Positions 13,345 to 18,741 of a DNA stretch of 31,222 nt are shown one piece after another. The notes below the pieces were generated by a model, which worked only from the letters and a program-made list of their open reading frames with translations, was not told the origin of the DNA and did not search any database. The first letter of the stretch is position 1, and the number at the start of each line of letters is the position of its first letter. Source of the stretch: a virus; IMG/VR virus record IMGVR_UViG_3300030104_005300, positions 1 to 31,222 of that record; one strand, written 5' to 3'. The translations under genes and the position numbers were made by a program.

Positions 13345-13744
13345 TAATATGCCAGATTTTAAGGAAATCTCTTTTGAAGAGTTTTATAAATTATATCCTA
13401 AGAAAATATCTAGGAGCAATGCAGAGAAATCTTTTAACAAGCTAGACAAAGGGGAAAAGCAGTTGGCTTATGATGGGATTATAAAATACAATAAGTTTTG
13501 GAAGGTAAACAAAACAGAGCCTCAATACATACCTTACCCTGCCACTTGGTTAAATCAAAAGAGATGGGAAGATGAGCTTGCTTTACCTAAAGTTCAAAAA
13601 CCATTTCAATTAGATGCTTCAGGAAATTCATATTTGGGTTATTGTTCACGATGCAATATAAGTGACTTTTACCATAAAGATGATTTGACTGGGGATAGTA
13701 GGTGTTGTAAAGTAGAATTGATGCCAGAAAGAAGGAAAAAATAA
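13328..13744 (+). CDS. Replisome-organiser-like protein (C-terminal-type domain plus zinc knuckle)
   Basis: 138 aa from the ATG at 13328, which overlaps the SSB stop; ATG at 13349 is the alternative. FEEFYKLYPKKISRSNAEKS, with KYNKFW, EPQYIPYPATWLNQKRWEDE, is the conserved C-terminal module of phage O-type or DnaD-like replication initiation proteins, which load the helicase. Here it is alone, without the usual N-terminal winged helix. The C-terminal third adds CSRC ... CC, a possible zinc-binding knuckle. It probably acts with host replication factors, since no polymerase or helicase is in the window. The separate initiator that would bind the origin is not identified. Confidence 0.7.
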   Translation: MTSLFNNMPDFKEISFEEFYKLYPKKISRSNAEKSFNKLDKGEKQLAYDGIIKYNKFWKVNKTEPQYIPYPATWLNQKRWEDELALPKVQKPFQLDASGNSYLGYCSRCNISDFYHKDDLTGDSRCCKVELMPERRKK

Positions 13745-13920
13745 TGGAAGATACGATAAAGAAACTAAAAGACTACGTTGAAGTTATTAAGCTTTTTGAT
13801 GGAGAAGATGGGAGGCATTTTAAGATTGAAAAAACTCTTGTCAATTTCTTATTAGTTAAATTTGAGATGGAAGACGATCTGTCTAGAAAAGCATTAGTTG
13901 AATTAGAAAATCATTTATAA
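13744..13920 (+). CDS. Hypothetical small protein (58 aa)
   Basis: TAATG one-base overlap with the replication gene. Acidic helical protein (LKDYVEVIKLFDGEDGRHF, then EMEDDLSRKALVELENHL). No family recognised. Placement between replication and unknown genes suggests a role in early replication, not more. Confidence 0.6.
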   Translation: MEDTIKKLKDYVEVIKLFDGEDGRHFKIEKTLVNFLLVKFEMEDDLSRKALVELENHL

Positions 13921-13930
13921 AGGAGAAGGT

Positions 13931-14155
13931 ATGGCAAATTATACTAGAAAAGTATATGTCGTCAGATACGAGGACGCAGATATTGAGTTTTGCTCTTTTT
14001 ATTGCAATCAAGCAGAGGCTATGAAAGGCAGAACAGACTTTAAAAGACAATTTGGAAAACTTGGAAGCATAGAGCCTATTGACGTTGATTACACTAAAAA
14101 AGGCTTTATAAAAACATTTGATCGTTATTCTGTTAAATACAGAGAGAGAAAATAA
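13931..14155 (+). CDS. Hypothetical protein (74 aa)
   Basis: ATG at 13931 with AAAGGAGAAGGT. Starts MANYTRKVYVVRYEDADIEF, a beta-strand pattern, then CSFYCNQAEAMKGRTDFKRQ and a basic end. The two cysteines are CSFYC, not a CxxC pair. Not recognised. The structured element follows 5 bp after its stop. Confidence 0.6.
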   Translation: MANYTRKVYVVRYEDADIEFCSFYCNQAEAMKGRTDFKRQFGKLGSIEPIDVDYTKKGFIKTFDRYSVKYRERK

Positions 14156-14159
14156 AACT

Positions 14160-14218
14160 TGGGGCGAAGGAATCTTAACTCTCGTTGGTTACCCGCCAAT
14201 ACCCCTTCTTTCGCCCCA
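14160..14218 (+). ncRNA. 59-nt structured intergenic element
   Basis: Outer stem of 13 pairs (14160-14172 with 14206-14218, one G-U) from TGGGGCGAAGGAA and TTCTTTCGCCCCA; inner hairpin GTTGG-TTACCCG-CCAAT (14184-14200). The 11-nt and 5-nt internal loops are unpaired. No T-tract follows, so this is not a standard terminator. It lies 21 bp upstream of the 39-aa gene at 14239. GC-rich in an AT-rich zone. Could be a leader RNA, RNA stability element or protein-binding site. Confidence 0.65.
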
Positions 14219-14238
14219 CAGCCATATAAGGTTATAAA

Positions 14239-14358
14239 ATGAAAGATAAATTAATAATGACAAAAGAACTTCACTTCGTTTATATTGTGAATGGAAAAAA
14301 GTTTTTAGATGAAGAAGAAGCTAAAAAATACTTAGAAGAGGTTAATAATGATAGATAA
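14239..14358 (+). CDS. Hypothetical small protein (39 aa)
   Basis: ATG at 14239, stop overlapping the next start. LHFVYIVNGKKFLDEEEAKKYLEEV is a beta hairpin plus acidic helix. The leader has AAGGTTATAAA, a weak site. It is the first gene after the structured element. Function unknown. Confidence 0.5.
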   Translation: MKDKLIMTKELHFVYIVNGKKFLDEEEAKKYLEEVNNDR

Positions 14359-14632
14359 AAAACTTATAAAACTATATGCGATTATAATTATATCTATAGG
14401 TTTAATTATATCCATAGTCGTGTCTTTGGTAGATTTTGAAGCAATAGTAGACAAAGCAGAAGAAGAGGTAAAAGAGAAAATTGAAGAAGCTCAGGAAGAG
14501 GTAAAGCAAAACATTGAAAAAGAAGTTGAAAAGGTTGAAGTGAAAGTTGAAGATTTTAAAGAGAAGATTGAAGAAAAGAAGAATGAACTTGAAGATAAAA
14601 TTAAAAACAAATTAAAAGGTTTGGGATTATAA
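14348..14632 (+). CDS. Membrane-anchored coiled-coil protein (94 aa)
   Basis: 11-bp overlap with the previous gene, GAAGAGGTTA in front. Residues about 9-28 (LYAIIIISIGLIISIVVSLV) form one transmembrane segment with a positive N-terminus, so the C-terminal part is likely periplasmic. The rest is a long, highly charged Glu/Lys heptad coil (VDKAEEEVKEKIEEAQEEVK onward). This is the architecture of inner-membrane spanin subunits (Rz type), but it is also seen in other membrane-coil proteins. No adjacent lysis genes support a spanin, apart from the distant lipoprotein at 11824. Call is structural only. Confidence 0.6.
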   Translation: MIDKKLIKLYAIIIISIGLIISIVVSLVDFEAIVDKAEEEVKEKIEEAQEEVKQNIEKEVEKVEVKVEDFKEKIEEKKNELEDKIKNKLKGLGL

Positions 14633-14633
14633 T

Positions 14634-14822
14634 ATGAATTGCAATATATGTGATTCTGATATAGAGGAAGATAATGGAGATGTTGTCGGGTATTTTGGAA
14701 TATCACCTGTTGCCTTCTGCGTTTGGTGTATGTCTTCTATGACAGATATGGTCATACAATGTCAAGGCTTTGATGATATTGATACATTAAAAGAAAGAAT
14801 AGAGGATCTTAAAAATGCCTAA
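14634..14822 (+). CDS. Small CxxC zinc-finger protein (62 aa)
   Basis: One-base gap after the previous stop. Two knuckles: CNIC at residues 3-6 and CVWC at 29-32, 23 residues apart, then an acidic helix (DTLKERIEDLKN). Probably one zinc site. No known family; possible modulator of host proteins. The next gene begins inside its end. Confidence 0.65.
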   Translation: MNCNICDSDIEEDNGDVVGYFGISPVAFCVWCMSSMTDMVIQCQGFDDIDTLKERIEDLKNA

Positions 14823-14928
14823 TAAAAAAGCCAAACAAAGAAAACACGACAAAAAGAAAGCCAGAGAATCTATAAAGAAATGGAAGAGAGAACAAAAAAG
14901 AAAGAAAAATTTAGCAAATAATAAATAA
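14815..14928 (+). CDS. Small highly basic protein (37 aa)
   Basis: ATG at 14815 overlaps the previous gene by 8 bp, with GAGGATC in front. Composition is dominated by Lys and Arg (KAKQRKHDKKKARESIKKWK). Likely to bind nucleic acid or acidic proteins non-specifically. Function unknown. Confidence 0.5.
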   Translation: MPNKKAKQRKHDKKKARESIKKWKREQKRKKNLANNK

Positions 14929-14968
14929 ACTTCAAAAAAACAGAGGAGAACCCTCGAAGGAGAAGACG

Positions 14969-15697
14969 ATGAAAGCTAAAAAAATAAACACAATATATGA
15001 GACTACAGACTACACTATGTTCAAAGCTTTGGATGGAAATAGGAGGTTGAACATACATCACGCCAATAGACTAATGGAATCTATAACCCAAGAGTCTTTA
15101 TGTGTCCCCATTATAATTAACGAGAAATATGAAGTAATAGATGGTCAGCATAGATTATATTGCTGGGAAAAACTAAGTTTGCCAGCATATTATGTTCTTG
15201 TCCCAGGATATAGATTGCCGCAAGTTCAAAGATTAAATAATAATTCTAAGACTTGGAAAATATCTGACTATGCAGATAGTTATTGCGAGTTAGGATATAA
15301 AGATTATTGCAAGTATAAAGAGTTTAGAAAAATGTATAATCTTGGAGATTATGAGTCTATAGCTATGCTTGAGGGAAATATAAGAGGTTCTGGAAAAAGT
15401 TTCGCTAATTTTAGAAATGGTAAATTTAAAATTAAAAGTTGGAATAAGTCCTGCAAAGAAGCAGAAAAGATAATGCAATTTAAGCCTTTGTATGATGGGT
15501 GGAAAAGAAGATCTTTTGTAATTGCTATGCTACATTTAATTAACCACAAAAACTTTGATTTATCTCGGCTTTTAAATAAGTTTGAAAAATTTCCAAGCAA
15601 AGTTCATAACTGTGTTAATACTGAAGAATATGTAGAAATGCTAAACAAACTATACAACTACAAACAATCAGATAAAGTTAGTTTGTTGTATAATTAA
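14969..15697 (+). CDS. ParB/sulfiredoxin-fold nucleotidase-like protein
   Basis: 242 aa, strong AAGGAG before ATG at 14969. N-terminal part has NRRLNIHHANRLMESITQ, PIIINEKYEVIDGQHRLYCWEKL, the ParB-type signature with the conserved VIDGQHR (57-63). ParB-fold proteins bind CTP or act as nucleases and phosphotransferases; phage versions outside partition cassettes are often called ParB-like nucleases. The C-terminal half is helical with KPLYDGWKRRSFVIAM and no HTH noted. No parA is nearby, so a role in partition is unlikely. The gene stands alone between tiny genes and the nuclease cluster. Confidence 0.75.
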   Translation: MKAKKINTIYETTDYTMFKALDGNRRLNIHHANRLMESITQESLCVPIIINEKYEVIDGQHRLYCWEKLSLPAYYVLVPGYRLPQVQRLNNNSKTWKISDYADSYCELGYKDYCKYKEFRKMYNLGDYESIAMLEGNIRGSGKSFANFRNGKFKIKSWNKSCKEAEKIMQFKPLYDGWKRRSFVIAMLHLINHKNFDLSRLLNKFEKFPSKVHNCVNTEEYVEMLNKLYNYKQSDKVSLLYN

Positions 15698-15705
15698 GGA
15701 GAAAA

Positions 15706-16026
15706 ATGACACATCCAAGTAAAGTTAAAGGAAATAAGTTTGAGAGAGATGTTGTTAATGAAGCAAAAGAACTTGGGCTTAAGTCTAAAAGAGCTTACGC
15801 TTCTAATGGGGAATCACTTGGGATGCACGCTGAGGTAGACCTTATAATTGAGGACTACAAAATACAGGCAAAAATTCGCAAAAGTATAGCATCCTACCTC
15901 CTGCCTAATCAGAATGTAGATGCTCAAGTGATTCGCCAAAACAGAGGTGAAGCTTATATAGTGTTTAGGCTAAGGGATTGGCTAAAAGATGTTAGCGGTA
16001 AGACTAACAATAATGTGGGAAGTTAA
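15706..16026 (+). CDS. Holliday-junction-resolvase-like PD-(D/E)XK nuclease
   Basis: 106 aa, AAGGAG before ATG at 15706. KGNKFERDVVNEAKELG at 8-24 matches the start of archaeal Hjc-like resolvases (Glu13 as first metal ligand). YASNGESLG then AEVDLIIED (Asp45) and IQAKIRK (Lys56) place the remaining catalytic residues, with Gln54 instead of the usual Glu before the lysine. The C-terminal strand-helix EAYIVFRLRDWL matches the core fold. Predicted to cut branched DNA formed by replication and recombination before packaging. Activity is inferred; the Glu-to-Gln change is noted. Confidence 0.7.
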   Translation: MTHPSKVKGNKFERDVVNEAKELGLKSKRAYASNGESLGMHAEVDLIIEDYKIQAKIRKSIASYLLPNQNVDAQVIRQNRGEAYIVFRLRDWLKDVSGKTNNNVGS

Positions 16027-16059
16027 TGGAGATAATATCAGAAAGAGACGGAAGCATTG

Positions 16060-16377
16060 ATGAGTTTTACTGCTAAACAGGATTCTTTAAAATATTTAGA
16101 CTATATTCGAGGATGTTATTGTCTAATATGTTTTACGCCAAACCCTGATCCTGACCACCTTGAAGCAATCGGTATGGGGGGAAATCGCAAGAAACCCACA
16201 CTCAAGCATTTCTCTTGCATTCCTTTATGCCGATTGCATCATACCGAAAGACATTCTCTAGGGACTAAAGGATTTGAAGATAAGTATAAAATAAACCTAT
16301 GGAAAGAAGCGTTTAAACTAATAAGGGGATATTATGAGAGAAAATCACAAGAAGTTTTTAAGCCATCTAGACGATAG
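16060..16377 (+). CDS. HNH-type nuclease (DUF968/Ref-like)
   Basis: 105 aa from ATG at 16060 (TTG at 16057 is less likely), with GACGGAAG in front. Two zinc ligands CLIC (21-24), the DPDHLEAIGMGG motif (His33), then FSCIPLCRLHHTERHSLG with Cys and His pairs, and FEDKYKINLWKEAFK. This is the treble-clef HNH layout of the phage/Ref family in which HNH nucleases act with RecA on displaced strands or in recombination. Its end overlaps the next gene by 44 bp. Confidence 0.75.
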   Translation: MSFTAKQDSLKYLDYIRGCYCLICFTPNPDPDHLEAIGMGGNRKKPTLKHFSCIPLCRLHHTERHSLGTKGFEDKYKINLWKEAFKLIRGYYERKSQEVFKPSRR

Positions 16378-16807
16378 TACGGAATCTGTTTTTATCGTAG
16401 CTTTATATTTGCATAAATTAGGGCTAGACGTTAAGATAAACGCAATGCAAAAGGCAAAATCCCATAAAGATTGGAAAAGTTGTAGGGATGATGGAGATTT
16501 AGAAGTTTATAAAAACAATAAAAAGCACAGAGTTGAGGTGAAAGGTTTGGGCTATGATTTTACTTGCGCTGAAGACTGGAAGCATGGAAGTAAGTTTATA
16601 GTTTGCGCAAAACACTCGTATGATCAAGCCAAAACAAAACCATATGCTTACATGCTTTTAAACAAAAACAGAACTCATGTAGCTATAGTAAAAAAAACCA
16701 CAAAAAAAGACTGGTACGTTGAGCATAGAAAAGATAGAAGGTATAATAACTTTGGTCAAGAGTGCTACTTTTGCCCTTTAGATAAAATCGAGTGGAGAAA
16801 GTTATGA
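16334..16807 (+). CDS. Putative PD-(D/E)XK endonuclease-like protein
   Basis: 157 aa, AAGGGG before ATG at 16334, overlapping the HNH gene by 44 bp. RDDGDLEVYK then HRVEVKGL give a D-x13-ExK pattern (Asp55, Glu68, Lys70), the metal site of restriction-type nucleases. The C-terminal half has KFIVCAKHSYDQAKTKPYAY and MLLNKNRTHVAIV, a core strand-helix pattern. Family resembles unnamed phage nuclease-fold proteins. Third nuclease-like gene in a row. Substrate unknown. Confidence 0.6.
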   Translation: MRENHKKFLSHLDDSTESVFIVALYLHKLGLDVKINAMQKAKSHKDWKSCRDDGDLEVYKNNKKHRVEVKGLGYDFTCAEDWKHGSKFIVCAKHSYDQAKTKPYAYMLLNKNRTHVAIVKKTTKKDWYVEHRKDRRYNNFGQECYFCPLDKIEWRKL

Positions 16808-17145
16808 AATTTACAGGAACAATTAAAGAGGGTAAATTAACACTACACGATAGGGACGGTTTTAATCGCTTTTTAAGAGAGGTTGAAGGCGATATATGGA
16901 TTGATTTAAAAACTGCCCCTAAGACCCGTTCTCCGCAACAAAACGCTTATTATAGAACTATTATAAGACAGATAGGATTGCACTTAGGTTATCCTGAAGA
17001 TGAGATGCACGAAGTTATGAAAGAAAAGTTTAAGGTTAAATCTACAAAAGACCTTGATATTGAAGAGTTTAGCGAGTTATTAGATAAAATTATTAGGCTT
17101 GCAGCCGAATATGGTTTTATAGTTAAAGACCCTAGAAGATACTAA
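16804..17145 (+). CDS. NinB-family recombination protein
   Basis: 113 aa from ATG at 16804 with GTGGAG in front; GTG at 16792 would add four residues. The TRSPQQNAYYRTIIRQIG motif corresponds to the NinB RSxDQN-x-x-W signature, and EFSELLDKIIRLAAEYGF-I to the C-terminal EFAELLELI-x-x-F-x-x-x-x-GV. NinB/Orf of lambda binds ssDNA and SSB-coated DNA and helps recombination. Overlaps the upstream stop by 4 bp (ATGA). Last gene of the rightward unit; its stop abuts the opposing tail gene. Confidence 0.8.
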   Translation: MKFTGTIKEGKLTLHDRDGFNRFLREVEGDIWIDLKTAPKTRSPQQNAYYRTIIRQIGLHLGYPEDEMHEVMKEKFKVKSTKDLDIEEFSELLDKIIRLAAEYGFIVKDPRRY

Positions 17146-18288
17146 TTACCAAACTTCTCTAATAACAAAACTAACATCCCAAGTTCTAAAAGCTACTTGT
17201 TTATAAGATATAGAGTCTTGGTCAATCTTACAAATAGCAAACTCTTTATTATCTGCACTAGAGTCAGGATTGAATAAAAAGGGAAGAGACCCGTTAAAAG
17301 TTAATCCCATAAAGCTAGCCATAGAAGCGTCAAATTGATATTCAGGAACTCCTTCTAATTCCTCTGGATCAGTCCAAGTAAAAAACTTATTTTCATTGGT
17401 TGCTGTGTTAAAAATGTTTGTATCTGACAAATAGCTCAATTTTATTCTCCAAGTTCTCCTTGGTGACTGAGAGCCAATATTATAATCATTACCCTCTTGC
17501 TTTTCCAATGTCCAAGCAGGCAAATCTCCCCAATTAGGATTGCCAAGATAATTTATATTAGATAAAGATGAGCCACCAATAGTTGTTTGCTCTTCTATTC
17601 CTTCATAGCTAGTCATTAGCGTAACATCTAAATCTACTGAGTGCTCAGGTTCAAACCATCTTCCCCAGCTTAAAGCTCCCATTGATTCTGTTTCACCTTC
17701 ATTTAAAACTCCACTAGGATTTGAGGCAGTAATTCTAAACATAGTGTAAGCCATTTCACTATATGCACTTGCTCCAAAATTTTTAAAATGTTGTATTGAG
17801 TAGCCATTGTATTCTACAGGAGTAAGAAAATCGCCACAATTAATAAAGCTAGTATAGTCACCTGACGATGCTCCATCAAAATCTCCCTGTCCATCAGCCC
17901 CTGAATATTGTGCATAAAAACTTAAATTTCTATCTGCAAACTTATGACCTAAACAAGCTGCATAAAACCCTGATTTGCTTTCATCACTAGATTCTGGGGC
18001 TTTAGATAACAGCATTTCCAACTCTTTGTTTGCAGCAGGAAGCAAACCTGAATAGTCATCAGTTTCAGGAGGTTCTGTGTTTATGTAAAATTCAAAATAA
18101 TGTCCTGAATTATCAGATGTTGTTAAAGTATATTGAAAAGGTTGAGTTGGGTTCATATTCCAAACTTCCTCGCCTTGCACAAACTCAGTCATATTGCCTG
18201 TTCTTGCTCCTCTATAGTATCCTTTTGCTTTGAGGTATTGGTCTAATGGTGCATAAAATCTTGGTTTGCCTACACTTCTTTTTGCCAT
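17146..18288 (-). CDS. Putative tail or receptor-binding structural protein (380 aa)
   Basis: Last gene of the leftward tail operon. N-terminus MAKRSVGKPRFYAPLDQYLK followed by beta-rich, Gly/Ser/Asn/Asp-rich sequence with segments such as DFLTPVEYNGYSIQHF and LDVTLMTSYEGIEEQ; C-terminus KQVAFRTWDVSFVIREVW is a regular beta strand pair. No enzymatic motif. Position at the distal end of the tail module suits a tail-tip, fibre or decoration protein. AGGAGAT site before ATG at 18288. Family not named; moderate certainty on the structural role. Confidence 0.6.
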   Translation of the reverse strand: MAKRSVGKPRFYAPLDQYLKAKGYYRGARTGNMTEFVQGEEVWNMNPTQPFQYTLTTSDNSGHYFEFYINTEPPETDDYSGLLPAANKELEMLLSKAPESSDESKSGFYAACLGHKFADRNLSFYAQYSGADGQGDFDGASSGDYTSFINCGDFLTPVEYNGYSIQHFKNFGASAYSEMAYTMFRITASNPSGVLNEGETESMGALSWGRWFEPEHSVDLDVTLMTSYEGIEEQTTIGGSSLSNINYLGNPNWGDLPAWTLEKQEGNDYNIGSQSPRRTWRIKLSYLSDTNIFNTATNENKFFTWTDPEELEGVPEYQFDASMASFMGLTFNGSLPFLFNPDSSADNKEFAICKIDQDSISYKQVAFRTWDVSFVIREVW

Positions 18289-18297
18289 TTATATCTC

Positions 18298-18741
18298 CTA
18301 AATTCTAGTCTTTCTAACTGTTTTATGTATAATTTTTTGTGTTTCTATTTCTTCATATTTTCTTGCATCAGAGTTCCAATTACCTCTAGCAAGAATCCAA
18401 TCATTTCTATTTAAATTATTAACTTGTGCTGTTTTATATTGTTCATCCCAAGTAACATATTTAGCAGATGTTATTTCAAGTTCTCCAATATAATCAAACA
18501 ATACATTAGTTATCTCTGATTGTGCTAAACTAAATATAATAACCTTAGATTTACCTGCTTTCATAGTCCAACCTGCACCTAATCTATTTACACCTTTAAA
18601 AGCACCATTATAATTAATTTCAATTAATGCTATCTCACCATTAGATTCTATTTCCACAGTTCCTGTTCCATAACTTATTGCAACATTTGTAGCTGGTGCT
18701 AATTGTCTTATTCCTAATGTATCTCTAAATTCTTGTGCCAT
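18298..18741 (-). CDS. Small tail-associated structural protein (147 aa)
   Basis: ATG at 18741 overlaps the stop of the dockerin-bearing tail protein by one base (TAATG), so the two are translated together. Beta-rich with SYGTGTVEIESNGEIALIEI and WTMKAGKSKVIIFSLAQSE, ending in a basic strand (KIIHKTVRKTRI). Likely a minor tail or fibre-attachment subunit. No recognised family. Confidence 0.55.
   Translation of the reverse strand: MAQEFRDTLGIRQLAPATNVAISYGTGTVEIESNGEIALIEINYNGAFKGVNRLGAGWTMKAGKSKVIIFSLAQSEITNVLFDYIGELEITSAKYVTWDEQYKTAQVNNLNRNDWILARGNWNSDARKYEEIETQKIIHKTVRKTRI

Noticed and set aside
14160-14172. Similarity of GCGAAGGAA to the CGAAGGAACG part of glutamine (glnA) riboswitches
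   Set aside because: The other conserved segments of that riboswitch are missing, and the surrounding stem uses the bases differently.
16026-16076. 16-codon ORF joined by TAATG to the resolvase gene
   Set aside because: Too short to support; it overlaps the HNH start and may only be a chance reading frame, though a coupling leader is possible.
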